Source: Zantedeschia hybrid cultivar
Taxonomy: Eukaryota > Streptophyta > Magnoliopsida > Alismatales > Araceae
Direction of reading: 5' to 3'
NCBI GenBank assembly: GCA_030544215.1
Contig: JARZZO010000011.1
Coordinates: 42,313,001 to 42,377,000, forward strand
DNA: 64,000 nt
In this document: positions 44,012 through 56,035 of the stretch, one piece after another
Numbering within the stretch: position 1 is the first letter of the stretch
Layout of the letters: each line of letters starts with the position of its first letter
Notes under the pieces: generated by a model
Database searches by the model: none
What the model was told of the DNA's origin: nothing
The model's input: the letters and a program-made list of their open reading frames with translations, nothing else
Program-made: the position numbers and the translations under genes

Positions 44012-45190
44012 ACTGTCTCACGAACAGGTCAGTATAATGAACAATGGTTAGCCCCAATTTATGAGGAATCAGCAACAGTATTAGTCACCGAGGCCTCAAA
44101 ACCAATAGGGATACAGGCCTCCTATTCAACAATTTCAGTTAGCATCACAACATCCTCCCGAGCAGGTATAAAACTCACCTCGGCAATAGCCGAATTATAC
44201 TCATGTTCCTCCTCCTAATGACTACACACAGTAAAGGAAACCGCTTGGTCCTAGAAGATCGGTATACCCACAGTAACAGAATCCCTTACGGATATATTCA
44301 ATGCCCTCATGGCGGCCAATGCCTTAGTGTTGCCAAAAGAAAGGGCCATTTGGCCACCGAATGTTGACATGTGACGTTATTGTGTGTTCCATCGTCAACC
44401 AGGACATACGGTGGATGCTTGCTTTTATTTTCGGGATTACATTCACGACCTCAATGATCAAGGAGGGATTGATTGGGAAGAGATGAAGAAGTACATAGCC
44501 GCCTTGAAGATAAAAAGGCCACAACAACAACAGCAACAGAAGCAACCACAGCCACCATAGCAACAACAGCTAGTCCAAAGAGCCCCGGTACAACCAGCGG
44601 CACCGCAAAATATGGGCGTAGTACATAATCCATTGCCGGAGCACCAGCATCAGAATCAGATGGCCCCCGTCCTTACAGATAGCTAGACTGAGGGTAGTAG
44701 AGGGCAACGATGGAAGGAAGAGGATTCTTCCTTTATCTGTTCAACAAGGCATGTATCGAGCACTGCCAAGCAACCGCCTTGCTGCATTCTCTGCATACCC
44801 AAACCATAACCTGTTACCATTAGCCCCATTACGCCCCCCGTCACCATATCCCCACCAAACATCCCTCCACAAACCAACCATGAACCCCTCATGCCATCTA
44901 AATCGCTACTACGCATACCATTCCCTACATCACTTACCACAACTCTCCACACCGATACCATGCAACCCTCTAAACTACTCATCCGTACAGTACCCCCACT
45001 AAATGGTCCATCACCTTCACCTATTTGTCATCTTCCACAACCCTCCAAACCACTCATCCGAATCCCCCTATCTCCATCAGACAATCCACCAGCATCCCCT
45101 TACCAAACCATTATGCCCTCCAAACCGCTCCTCAACACGGCAGTGCTCAAGATAACACCTGGAACTTCCCTCATTGAAGAACATGCTCTC
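44012..45190 (+). pseudogene. Tat-2 gag C-terminal part
   Basis: Broken by many stops but recognisable: a basic segment, the HRQPGHTVDACFYFRDYIHD motif followed by GGIDWEEMKKYIAALK, then a long Gln-rich run and a Pro/Ser/Thr-rich tail (44751-45193 has two overlapping open frames). The H-x-x-GH-x4-C arrangement is the usual gag nucleic-acid-binding remnant in this lineage. Confidence 0.75.
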
Positions 45191-45214
45191 TGAAGCGGCC
45201 GGATAGTTAACAAA

Positions 45215-46267
45215 GTGTTCCCCCAGTCCACAGTGCGAGAAAGCCCATCACAGCTAATAGAAGAAGTTCAAAATGAAGAAATTACACTAGGTACTCACTA
45301 TGATTTGTTGAAACAGCTGGATAGAACACCGACGTGCATTTCCATATTAAAACTGATCAAGAGGTCCAAAACTCATCAAGAGACCCTAATGAACTACTTA
45401 CAACGGGTGATGGTCAGCGAAGATGTATCAGTGGAAAAGATCACCGCATTGTTGGTCCCTCAAAGGGATCAACCTTCTATATCCTTTCATACTTCTGAAC
45501 TGGCACCGGTGGCAGCAAGAAGCATGGCACTAAGTATAACTGTCAACATATGCAAAAAGGCCGTGGATACATATTTAGTAGACACTAGGGCGTCTATCAA
45601 TGTAGTACCGCCCATAATTCTAGAGTTTTGCGGAGTCCCAAAAGAAAAATGGCTGCCTTCTCCAATTTCCGTCACAGCCTATGATAACTCTACTCGTTCC
45701 CCTCTGGGAATAGTCTATTTGAAAGTGGAGTTAGGCCCTACTTGCCACGCTGAAGTTGAATTTCATATTCTTGAAATCGACCCTTCACTGAAAGGCATAC
45801 TCAGTCGTCCTTACATCAAGTTACTTGAGGTTATTCCATCAACGAATCACCAATGCCTCAAATTTCCTCAGAAAGGGCGTATCATCAAAGTCACCAGTAT
45901 GCCTATCCTCGCCATGACTCACTCGCTGAATATAAGTCCTAGTCCAGTCTTTCCAACTGCTCAGAGGCCAATCATTTCCCTGTGCCAGACCTACATCTTG
46001 TTAGCAAATCCCTTTAAGCATATTGTGCCTACACCTTACCTGATCGATGCTGTGAAATGGAAGAAGTTCATGAATACCCCAGGCTGGAACATCATGCTGA
46101 AAGTGGGATATCAACCTGGAAAGGGTCTAAGCACTCGGTTGCAAGGAAGGATTAAACCAGCGACAGATGAGAGAAGAGTATCTAGCAGCGGCTTAGGCTA
46201 CAGGCCAAAAAAAGTAAGACATAATATTGTGGAACAACAGAAAGGTGTAGATGGTCAGAAAATATAG
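45215..46267 (+). CDS. Tat-2 pol N-terminus: protease and G-patch
   Basis: 350 codons without a stop. The protease active site is in VDTRASINVVPP (about 45575), where the expected D-T/S-G has Arg in place of Gly. Further motifs are TAYDNSTRSPLGIVYLKVEL and FHILEIDPSLKGILSRPYIK. Near the C-terminus, MLKVGYQPGKGLSTRLQGR and SSSGLGYRPKK form a G-patch-like domain, which plant Tat gypsy proteins carry after the protease. The next frame begins after a TAG at 46265. Being open does not mean it is expressed; flanking parts are broken. Confidence 0.88.
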   Translation: MFPQSTVRESPSQLIEEVQNEEITLGTHYDLLKQLDRTPTCISILKLIKRSKTHQETLMNYLQRVMVSEDVSVEKITALLVPQRDQPSISFHTSELAPVAARSMALSITVNICKKAVDTYLVDTRASINVVPPIILEFCGVPKEKWLPSPISVTAYDNSTRSPLGIVYLKVELGPTCHAEVEFHILEIDPSLKGILSRPYIKLLEVIPSTNHQCLKFPQKGRIIKVTSMPILAMTHSLNISPSPVFPTAQRPIISLCQTYILLANPFKHIVPTPYLIDAVKWKKFMNTPGWNIMLKVGYQPGKGLSTRLQGRIKPATDERRVSSSGLGYRPKKVRHNIVEQQKGVDGQKI

Positions 46268-46273
46268 AAAACA

Positions 46274-47640
46274 ATGGTTACACATTGCAAGGAAAATCGG
46301 GACCCTCTGACTTGGACCTTGTCCACTCATTTTGTTAAAGGGCCCGTGATTCAGCATGACCACAATAATACAATAGTGATTACTTCTCATTTCGACCTAC
46401 ATGATGTATATGGAAGAGACTTGGCTAGACATTGTTCACAATTGCTGACATATCAGTCTTTAGAGGCTCTGCGGCCGATGAAAAGGAGGAAAACTCAAGA
46501 TCCAGTATGTGAATGGTACCATTGGTTTGACATATGGGACCTATACATTGCACTGAGCTGACTAGTCTTGAATCCATCAGAACCAAGGTGGCCACCACTG
46601 ATAGATGAGTTAATTGAAAGGCCCGGGGCCATCTTTGATAAAAGAATTTTGCTGACTGAAGAGACTGATGAAGGGGAACCAGATGACCCTTATGAAATCG
46701 GATTCACCACTGATTTGCTCTGGAGAGGAACCTATCCCTCTCATGCCTTTACCCTTCACACTCTATTCCGCACTCTACTCCTAACTCCGACATGGTCGAG
46801 GATCATTACTGAAGATATTCCTCGGGCTCCGCCCAGTATTATTACTCTGTCCCCACAGGACCTGATTCCTCAGATTCCTCTCAACCTTGAGAGAATCTAC
46901 GATCTGATCTGAGACATACTATTGTATAATCCCCCTAATCCTTGGGCACTGATGCCACTACCTCCATCATTTCATTCTCCCCCTATTCACATCCATTCTT
47001 GCTTTATGATACACTCAAATAATTCCCAAAAAAAAATGCCGATTCGACAATTTCTTCCTCCCAAATCCTTGTTGAGGAAACCTCATACTTGTCCGATCAC
47101 ACCCCATCACGTGGGTCATTCGGGCAGGATTCTCTACTATATCTACTCTATCCCTCCCCCCGGGAGGATTCACCTGTATTCTCCCATGTATCCCCTGATT
47201 TTTATCCTTCTTCGTCCTCATTAGGTCAGGTTAGGGAGTCTATTGAAGTTAGGAAGTCTAGTTCTAGGCAGATTGATCAGGTTAGGAAGTTTAAGAAGTC
47301 TAAGGGTACACGAGTCCTAGATAGATACCTCCAGGATCTAGCTCTAAAATGTCTTTCTTGCTCCCAGATTCCTCAGCTATTAGAAAATCCCATTCAGATG
47401 CCAAAAGATTGTGGAGCTGGTGAATTAGTCAATGACGAGTACGGGGTATATGAGTTGTTGCATGAGAAAGAACCCATCAATGAAGAAGAAGAAGATGACG
47501 AGGATGCAGTTGAGGCGTATGCCGGTGGGGCGAAGAGATTTGATAAACCCTCAGCTGCCATAGAAGAGCCTACCAAAGAAATCAATCTCGGAACTGAAGA
47601 TGAACCTAAGGTTGTCCTCGTCAGTAAGAATCTGTCTGAA
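46274..47640 (+). pseudogene. Tat-2 linker between protease and RT
   Basis: Open pieces 46274-46561, 46568-46912, 46922-47224 and 47089-47697 in changing frames. Includes DPVCEWYHWFDIWDLYIALS, IDELIERPGAIFDKRILL, then an acidic stretch (NEEEEDDEDAVEAY) before RT. No enzymatic motif. Confidence 0.7.
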
Positions 47641-48981
47641 GTAGACGAAGAAGCAATGGTTAGAGTTCTTAAAGAATATAAGGACACTTTCGCCTAGAGT
47701 TATGAGGATATGCCGAGGTTAGACTCATCACTAGTGGAACATAGATTGACATTGAAAGATGGAGCTACCCTAGTTAAGCAGAAGTTGAGGCGATTCCACC
47801 TACAAATGGCTTTAAAAATGAAAGAAGAAGTTTATAAGCTGCATAAAGCCAAGTTTATTAGAGTTGTCCTTTATCCGCAATGGGTGACTAATATAGTCCC
47901 AGTTATGAAAAAGGATGGGAAGGTTAGGATCTGTATTGACTTCCGAGATTTGAACCGGACGTGTCCTAAAGACGACTTTCCACTGCCTCACATTGATGTA
48001 CTCATTGACAATACAACAGGCTATGAAACACTGTCATTCATGGATGGGTTTTCAAGATATAACCAGATCAAATTGGCTAAAGAAGATCAGGAGAAAACAT
48101 CATTCACCATACCTTGGGGAACTTGCTGCTATGTGGTTATGTCATTTGGATTGAAGAATACTGAAGCCACCTATTAGAGAGCCATGATGGCGATATTCCA
48201 CGACATGATGCACATTAACTTACAAGTGTATGTGGATGATTTGCTGGTGAAATCCAAGACGAAAGCTAAGCATGCTGAAGTTCTGGCAAAGGTTCTGGAA
48301 AGGTCAAGGGAATATCAGTTGAAGATGAACGCCAAGAAATGTGAATTTGGGGTATCCTCAGGAAAACTATTTGGATTCATTGTCAGTAAGCGGGGCATTG
48401 AAATTGATCCCAACAAGGTGAAGGCTATCAAAGAAATGTCTCCTCCCAAGAATTTAAAGGAATTAAGAAGATTAATCGGGAGGTTGCAGTTTATTCACCA
48501 ATTTGTTTCCCAACATTCACAAAGGTGTAAGCCGTTTTACGAGCTTACCAAGCCGGGAGTCAAATTCGATTGGGATGATAAGTGTCAGGAGGCATTTGAT
48601 GGATTGAAAAATTATCTAGCAAGTCCTCTTGTTTTGAGACCGCCATCTCCGGACAGGCCTTTAATTCTCTATATTTTGCTCTTGGATGATGCAGTGGGGC
48701 CTTTCCTAGCACAAGAGGATGAAGAAGGGAAGGAGAGGGTAGCTTACTATCTCTCTAAACTTCTCAACCCTGTTGAACAGAGGTATTCGGCGATAGAGAA
48801 AACGTGTGCAGCACTTGTGTGGGTAGTTCAGAAGTTGAAGCACTATTTTCTGGCCCATGAAGTTCATCTTATCGCTAGGTTGAACCGTATTAAGTTTCTC
48901 CTTGAGAAATCCGTCCTCACGGATAGGTTAGCGCAATGGCAGAGTTTTCTTTCCCAATTCGATATCACTTACATTCAGTAA
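47641..48981 (+). pseudogene. Tat-2 reverse transcriptase and start of RNase H
   Basis: One frame interrupted by TAG at 47696 (in FA-SYEDMP, Trp expected) and TAG at 48175 (Gln expected). RT motifs are KDGKVRICIDFRDLNRTCPK, DFPLPHIDVLID, FMDGFSRYNQIK, TCCYVVMSFGLKN, and the catalytic LQVYVDDLLVKSKT (48229-48240) intact. Then KNLKELRRLIGRLQFIHQFV and the RNase H-type segments GPFLAQEDEEGKERVAYYLS and YSAIEKTCAALVWVVQKLKH. This is the only intact YVDD in the window. Confidence 0.92.
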
Positions 48982-49015
48982 AAAGCAATCAAAGGCTATG
49001 CCATAACAGAACATC

Positions 49016-49273
49016 TTGCTTACCATCATCTTCCTTGATTTGATCTTCGTCCATGTCCCTAGGAATCAGAACATTCTAGCTGACGCTCTAGCTTCTCTCG
49101 CATCTTCCCTAAGTTTCCCGATCAACAGTCAATCTGAATCAATCACTGTTCATAGGCATCTTTCTCCTGCCGTGAAAGACCCTTCCTTTCTTAAGGTTAA
49201 AGAGAAGTTGCTAAAAAAGGTTAAAGATGGGGATATTATAAAAAAAAGTGAAATCATGCTACTAGATTGGTAA
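49016..49273 (+). pseudogene. Tat-2 archaeal-type RNase H tail
   Basis: 85-codon piece in a shifted frame: FVHVPRNQNILADALASLAS is the H-x3-N-x2-AD-LA signature that closes an RNase H domain. Confidence 0.8.
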
Positions 49274-50570
49274 GAAGAAATGGCGAACGAGGATAAGCCC
49301 TAGTACTATGAAATTGCCAAGTACTGTAAAGATCAGTCATACCTTGAAGAAGCCACTACTGAGGAGAAAAGGGCTATCAGGAGAGTTGCTCAAAGGTACA
49401 CTCTAGTTGGAGGAGCACTTTATATAAGAGGTTTTGATGGAGTTCTTCTAAGATGTTTAGACGAAGATGAACTTTGGAAGATCATAGAAGGAGCTCACGC
49501 TGGAGATTGTGGTGGCCATGTTAATAGACAAATGTTGTCAAAAAAGATTCTTAGACAAGGATTCTACTGGCCAACTATGGAAGAAGATTGTGTAGGGTAT
49601 GTTCGTAGGTGTGCTAAGTGTCAACTTCATGCCGATAAGATCCATTCCCCCACATCTTCGCTCTATCCTGTTTCATCCCCATGGCCTTTCTCCATGTGGG
49701 CATTCGACATCATTGGCCCCCTTGGTAATCCTGATTCTGCCACCAAGCAAAAATCCTTCATCCTCACGGCAACATAATATTTCACCAAATAGGCGGAAGT
49801 TGAAGCATACACGGAGATCAAAGCATCAATAGTCTGTAAATTCATCATGAGGAATATCATCACCAGATTCAGAATTCCAAGCACCATCGACACTGACAAT
49901 TGACCACAGCTCATATCATAGGAGCTGAAGGACCTCTGCAACAAGTATAAAATTGCACTGCATCATTCATCTCCTTATTATCCACAAGGCAATGGCCAAG
50001 TAGAAGCAACAAATAAGACTTTGATAAAAATCATCAAGAAGATGTGCAAGTTTAATAAATTCACAAACTGGCCGGAAAAATTGATTGAGGTTCTATGGGC
50101 ATACCGAACTTCAATCCGCACGCCCACTGGGCAGACTCCGTATTCCTTAACATTTGGAATGGAGGCGGTAGTTCCACACGAAATCCTCATACCGTCATTA
50201 AGAGTACAATTGAATAAGGAATTCTCCATTGACGAACATCGTCCAGCACTCCTTGCTCAATTGGAACTCTTAGTCGAGAAAAGATAGTCAGCTGCAAATC
50301 ATGCAAAAGCATATCAGAATAGAATAGCACGCTTTTACCAAAAGAAAGTCATTGAACGAAAGTTTAATGTCGGTGAAATGGTGGTAAAATGAATCTTTGT
50401 AAAACCTGGTGGTCTGCGTTCTAAGCTCCAACCGAACTGGGAAGGACCGTATGTCATATCGCATGCTTTTCTTGGTAACGCTTATCGCTTAGTCAACGCA
50501 GAATGGACAAGAGTTAACTCACCCCTGGAATAGTCTGTATCTTAAGATGTACTATCCTTAGTGTAATCGA
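49274..50570 (+). pseudogene. Tat-2 integrase
   Basis: HHCC finger: HAGDCGGHVNRQML to CAKCQLHAD. Core: WAFDIIGPLG (first Asp), TDN (second Asp) at about 49895, and GNGQVEATNKTL (Glu). Then WAYRTSIRTPTGQTPYSLTF, LLVEKR, and the tail NWEGPYVISHAF. Several stops lie between 49775 and 50287 and in the tail. The end corresponds to Tat-1 10747-10959. Confidence 0.92.
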
Positions 50571-50774
50571 TTAGTATGGTACAAGGGTCAACGGAGTCGA
50601 AAAATTTGAAAACTCAAATTCCCTCATTAATCTTTAGTAATCTAATTCAAACGTATTATCACACATGAACACGTTTGAGTCGTGAATAACAAGAGATGTG
50701 AAGCTCGAAGAACACCGAAAGCTTAACCAATAGTGGAAAGTACAACTCATTCTTTTCAAAATAAAACTTATGTT

Positions 50775-51035
50775 TTACTTCCAGCCCACGATGACGGAAC
50801 GAGGCTTAGAATAGACTACTAGAAATACCCGCCATCCTAGTAGGAGGCCGCCACTAAAAAAAAAAGGGGGGAGATCCGCACCACAAAAGTAAAAGGAAAA
50901 GCAAAGGCAAAAGACGAACCGAATCAAAAGGCCACTCAATATTACAAATGTTGTTACAAGAGGCCACAAAATCAAAAGAAAAGGGAGCGCAAGGTCGTTA
51001 AATACCCAGCAGAAATAAAAATGACCGAACCCCAA
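50775..51035 (-). CDS. Small hydrophobic antisense ORF, counterpart of 11121-11429
   Basis: 86 codons: LALPFLLILWPLVTTFVIL, FVFCLCFSFYF and LLLGWRVFLVV. The frame is shared with the Tat-1 copy. Function unknown; it may be non-coding sequence that happens to stay open. Confidence 0.3.
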   Translation of the reverse strand: MGFGHFYFCWVFNDLALPFLLILWPLVTTFVILSGLLIRFVFCLCFSFYFCGADLPPFFFSGGLLLGWRVFLVVYSKPRSVIVGWK

Positions 51036-51284
51036 CGGATAATAGGGTGAAGAAAGGACGTCTTTCTGAGTCTCCGGAAACTTTTCGCGGGCTTTCTAAA
51101 CCAATTCCTATGTTCATTCTAAAGAGACGTGTTCCAAGCTTGAGGAACGGTTGGACTATCGAATGGGATCACGATTCCAAACATAATTCAAGCACAATAA
51201 GTCTGGATTAGGTCATTAAAGAATGATGTGGGAATTAAGTTGACAAAGCGAGTATGTTCTTGTGATCCAAGTTCCATGTTGATC

Positions 51285-51500
51285 CTTAGTATATTTCAAA
51301 ATCCAAAAAAAGTGTCATATATTTCAAAATCCAAAAAGTGTCTTATATTTCAAAATCCCAAAAGAGTGTCATATATTTCAAAATCCAAAAAGTGCCTTAT
51401 ATTTCAAAATCCCAAAAAAGTGATATATTTCAAAATCCCAAAAATGTGTCATATCTCAAAACCAAAAAAAAATTGAATACTTCAAAACCTCAAAATTGGA
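51285..51500. repeat. A-rich tandem repeat, Tat-2
   Basis: Units of type ATATTTCAAAATCCCAAAAA separated by GTGTC/TGCC linkers; same site as the Tat-1 repeat. Confidence 0.8.
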
Positions 51501-51886
51501 TATTTCTAATATGCAATTGTAAAACAAAAATATCTCAATTAGCATCTGCCTGTCGCATCATATGTATGTTGCATCCTTTTATTTTCCAGCGAGCATTTGC
51601 ATGCTTGTATGTTGCATTTTACTTCTTGTTAATTAGCTTTATTTACCTTCATTAAATAAAGGCTTTGCCCCTTGACCCTTCTACTAAGGAAAAGAACGGG
51701 TAACTGGTTACACAACTAGGCAAGGGGCTAAGCCTGAACAAGTATTTAATTTGGTTGTTTAAGGCCGTGTGCAGGAATGAAAAGGAAAAACAGTGGAAAA
51801 TAGCACCAAGACAACTCCAAGTGTGAAGAAAACCCTTTCATATATCACAAGAGTTCATACACATATGAAAGTCCATCCACAGGACT

Positions 51887-52342
51887 TCAAAATGAAGAAG
51901 AAAGTACATCATGATAGCCCTCACGGCTGGCTCTCCCCTGCGCCTCGTCTTGGACATCCGGTCCTCGAGCTGGTGGTGGTGGTGGTCCCATAACACTCGG
52001 CCCCGCCTGGCCAGAGGAGATCGCTACACTGGTGGTAAAGGCACTCGCTTGTCCTCGCTCCAACGCTCGTTGACGCGCACGCTGGTACCGAGCCTCGATG
52101 CTCTGGCACTCATGCTCCGTCACTGACAGGCGGCCCTGAAGGATCTCCAAGCGAGATCGATCTCGATCTCTCTCCTCCGTCAAGACTTCCAGCTGGACCT
52201 GGAGTCGTGCCAACTCACGAGGGAGATCGCCCGTAGAAAGCCTCGCCAATTGCTCCTCCAGCTCAGCAATGCGAGAAGCCCTAGCTTGAGATTCCTCAAA
52301 GTCGGCCTTCGCCTTCTCGAGGGCATGAACGAGCTCCTGGAC
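51887..52342 (-). pseudogene. Last exon of the Tat-2 antisense PMD gene
   Basis: Starts after a TTTGCCGCAG acceptor at 52343 and stays open for 150 codons: coiled coil RIAELEEQLARLSTGDLPRE, QVQLEVLTEERDRDRSRLEI, then RYQRARQRALERGQ and a Pro-rich tail SVMGPPPPPARGPD. The corresponding Tat-1 exon (12735-12292) has two stops that this copy lacks. The upstream exons are displaced by Copia-C, inserted in the intron at 52390. The long open frame, compared with Tat-1, suggests this gene decayed later. Confidence 0.85.
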
Positions 52343-52389
52343 CTGCGGCAAAGGACATTGTCAGTCAACTAAGCAAGCAAGCAAAAGAC

Positions 52390-53970
52390 TGTTGGGACCT
52401 GGGCAGGACGCGAAGAACGCAGCAGAAACAATGAATAAAATAAATCCCGCCCGATACCCGCTAATCCGATTCAGAACGAAAAACTAAAACCGAAAACAAC
52501 GGGAAGTAATCCGATTACCGTACGCAGATTCGAATCCGCTTCCATCTCGGTTCCGTCTCGGCGATGCCGCGAGCCACACAAGCGTCCAGCCTCCAGCGGT
52601 ATCCACGCGATCCTCCGCGGTGGTTCGTCCTCGATCCCTCGTCCGTATCAGCTCGCTCGCTGAAGATCCGTCGCCGCAACGATTGCCGAAAACCCGCCGA
52701 CGGGAATTCCCGACTTTCGGGAATCACGTGCGGTGGAGACGGAGACAATCTCGGCGCCTCGAACGGGGCGCCAGAGGAGGAGAGAGAAAGGGGGGATGAC
52801 AGCCAGCATGGGGAAATCCTGAAGCTTGGCCTAGGGTTTCTCAACAACGCGTATATATATTAAGTCGGCGTAACTTTTCACAAAAGTCCCCGAGTTAATA
52901 TAAATCACACTTACGTACCACCGACTAAGAATCTTATTGCGTATGACCCTCTAGGCCCATTTACCAGTCCGGTTTTCAGCCCGTTAAGTCCAATAACTAG
53001 TTATTGACTTATTGTAATTAATTAATATCTAGATATTAACTAATTACTCAGCTGAATTAACATCGCATGTAAATTCGGTCGGACTTCCGATCAAGTTGGG
53101 TGCCAAGCAACACCGCATGATCCCGGAAGGTAATGGGGTTTAGCAACCCACTCATGGAACCTGTCCGTCCACAGTTACCGCGTGGCTATAATCCTTCATT
53201 CGCACAATGCTCTCTAGTTAACCTAGCGTATGGTCAACTGTCAAACCCTAGATGGTCAACTCACTTGATTCAGACTCCGCTGTACAATATCAGAAAACCT
53301 CTTTTCTGATATTGTTTCTGCTCTGGCCAGAGACTCCTGCAGATCTATTCTAGAGCATTCTCTCTCCAATTATCTGAGAGCGAACGATCCTTTATTGAAC
53401 ACACAATCACCTTCGAAGGTCTTCCGCTAGACTCGATCCTTGACTATTAGAGATCCCATGGATAGGGATTCGTAGGTCAAGGTCAAAGTCCAGAAGTCCA
53501 CCGACAAGGTGTCTTTGGTGTCTCAAGTCCAAGGATCAACCACGCCACTGTGACGATGAATCAAGCCGATTGACAGTCAGATAAATTACCATTCGGCGAT
53601 TCATGTCGGATCAATTCAGTTAACTCATTCCCCAATGAGCACCTACAGGTTTACCATTGTGTCTCTACACGAGTAACTAACGAGATCAGTCACCCTCATC
53701 ATATGAGCTGGAATAACCTGTACTAGTCTAACCGGATGTTTGATGTCCTTCTCAAACATCCTACGACTAGGAACAATTGAGAATATGTGTTTATAAGTCT
53801 CTCATTATTATGATCTCATCATAATCTGATGACTATTGCACATATTCATGGACTTCATTATGCGCAAATATAAATATGCCAATCTACATAATGAATTTAA
53901 TCCCATTTATTAGTGAACCAGATTGAAATAGGTGCCTTATGATTGGCTTAGAGGACACCTATATCCATCA
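52390..53970 (-). repeat. Copia-C 3' LTR
   Basis: 1581 bp, minus strand TGATGGATATAGG to CCCAACA. Matches 60976-62324 closely. Confidence 0.92.
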
Positions 53971-53984
53971 ATCTCCCACTTGGA
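53971..53984 (-). promoter_or_regulatory. Polypurine tract, Copia-C
   Basis: Minus strand reads CCAAGTGGGAGAT next to the LTR. Confidence 0.85.
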
Positions 53985-55005
53985 CTCAAGCCAATCACTT
54001 TCACATTTGATCTCCATCAAATCTAGGTGATGCTCACAAAAAGTCTGTGACTAAGACTTGGTCAGAGATGTGCTAAATTATCTATAGATGGAATATTTTC
54101 CATTACGTTATTTCCTTTTAATCCTTTGTCTCTGAACCTATGAAAGAACCTCATAATGTTCTGCAACTTCTGAAGAGACCATGGCTCGATCATATAATTC
54201 ATTGCTCCCACTGTTGTAAGAGACCTTTTAGGACTACATCTAGTTCAGGGATGAACCTTTTCATCCATGCTGTTCTAATAACAGTATCACTTGTTTATGT
54301 CATCATCTTAATATCGAGTTCTGGATTGGAACTCTTCCAATCCATTCCTTTCTTCTAGAAGGTTGAATCTATTATTTGACTTGAAATTTGAGTCAGTGTG
54401 ACCTTATAGTTTCAAATCATTCTCTCCATATACGTGAATGCATCCTTAGCACTTCTCAAGCGCTTAATGATGCTTTTCACTCCTGTATCCTTTAAGGAAT
54501 CTTTTCTTTAAAGGAATAATTTTCATATCTCAACATTTGAGACTTGTTATGAAATTTATGCCAAACGTCTTGACATATAGGTTAATATAATATCCCCACC
54601 GATCTATCTTAATAGATTCGTATTTCTAATACGTGAGATAATATAACTAAACCTATTATGGATAAAAACATAGTTAACAATGCTTTCACTAATAGTAACA
54701 TTTTGAAGTCATTCTCAATGACTTTGATGTTAATATCATAAAGCATTACTAAAGCGACCGTGCTCCCACTATCCTTTTTGAACACACACACAATCCGTGA
54801 CTATTCTTAATGATTACGTAGTATTTGACCATTAAGTCAAAACTTTTATTACAACTTAGGAAGCTTCAGTTTGATTCAAAATAATTTTGAAATCATAACT
54901 TGCTTCCTGGACATTCTAAAAGCTTTAAAGGTGTATCATATACATCTTTATCTCAATCACATTGAGAGAGCGCTTTTAATATCCAACTGTCATCATCTCA
55001 TGATA
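53985..55005 (-). pseudogene. Copia-C RT/RNase H remnant
   Basis: Only short matches remain. 54791-54609 reads VFKKDSGSTVALVMLYDIN followed by VIENDF, which is the RT segment around the catalytic box, here without YVDD. 54000-54500 matches the RNase H end at DNA level but has no long frame. Confidence 0.65.
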
Positions 55006-55010
55006 GGCAG

Positions 55011-56030
55011 TGATGAGGCAGAATCCGATTCGGCCCATTAGAGCAGGCCCAAACCCCGTTCAGCCCAACAGCAGCAGTATCAGGCCCTCCGGGAGCCTCC
55101 AGCCCATCGGCGGCCCAGCAGCCCTCGGCCCCACAAGCGGCACCGTCGCTCCCGGCCCAACAGGCTTCGGCCCGTCAGTGGCCCATCAGCCTAAGGCCCG
55201 GGAACAGCACGGCAGCCCAAGGCCCAGCAGGCTTCGGCCCCTCAGCGGCCCAACCCCCTTCGGCCCGATAGCCGAGTCCGGCCCACACCGGTGGCGGATC
55301 CGGCACTATGGCGGTTTACCAGTAAGCCCAAACATAGTCCTATATCGGCTACCACCGTTAACCAACCTCTATCCTCTGCTATAAATACACCGCTATTTAT
55401 TGCCAAAGGTATGCAACTCTTTGCCTCCGAGACCCTTAAGGACTACGGTCCAAATAGCATTAAAGCTACTTCTTGCCTTCTGAATCGAATCGTCTTCAGA
55501 AGCTAACTTGACCGTCGGAGGGGGTTCCTAAGGGCTAGAGCCCGGGACTCCTGCTGACCGGTCTTTCTTCTTCTTTCTCTCCTGCAGGGGCTCGGTTTGA
55601 ATCATCGCCGACCTTCCCGAGTCGGTCTCGACCGCCGACCTCGGACTCCTCTCCCTGGTCTCGACGCCGTACGACGGCTGCCCTGCGACAGGAGACTCGG
55701 CCCCGCGCTGTCCCCTCGTCCGGCAAAAGAGCTTTTGGGCTCACTATCCAAGAGCAAGCCGAGTCCGAGACCCTCCCGGCCTCAGACCGTCGGCTTCGGC
55801 TTCATCGCCTGTCGACAGTACGGCCCGAAGGAGCCTCAGCCCCGACTTCCCGGAGACGAGCCCGCTCCGATCGAAGCGCCCTTCGGCCTTCGGACCCTCG
55901 TCTTCGCCTCCGCCTCTTCGGCCTTCCGGATCCCCGCCGGGCCTCGGTAGCACCGATCCGAACCGGATTTGGGTCCACTTCTCCGAGTTCCAGCCTCGGA
56001 ATCCGGTCGTGATAGATCCAGTCTACATCA
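55011..56030 (+). mobile_element. GC-rich solo LTR-like element, copy 2, TSD GGCAG
   Basis: 1020 bp, TGATGAGG to CTACATCA, with perfect GGCAG flanks (55006-55010, 56031-56035). TATAAATA at 55380-55387. It lacks the 45-bp minisatellite of copy 1. ORFs on both strands are GC-bias frames without a shared protein. Confidence 0.92.
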
Positions 56031-56035
56031 GGCAG

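Larger units (their letters stand above)
50571..51886 (+). other. Tat-2 3' region
   Basis: Aligns with Tat-1 10960-12291. Holds the hydrophobic antisense ORF (50775-51035) and the A-rich tandem repeat (51285-51500). Confidence 0.7.
36368..52389 (+). mobile_element. Tat-2, Tat-like Ty3/gypsy element (3' end not seen)
   Basis: 5' LTR, PBS, leader, gag, protease, G-patch, RT, RNase H, integrase and 3' region with the antisense PMD gene, in plant Tat-lineage order. It is interrupted by two solo LTRs in gag, and its 3' part is cut by Copia-C. It is inserted in Tat-3; candidate TSD CTATA at 36363-36367. Stops (mostly TAG for Gln or Trp) and several frameshifts make it inactive, but every enzymatic domain is recognisable, and the RT YVDD is intact. 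Confidence 0.88.

Noticed and set aside
55010..55950. ORFs of 117-124 codons in the second GC-rich LTR
   Set aside because: Both strands are open; the sequence is GC-rich and inside a solo LTR with perfect target duplications.
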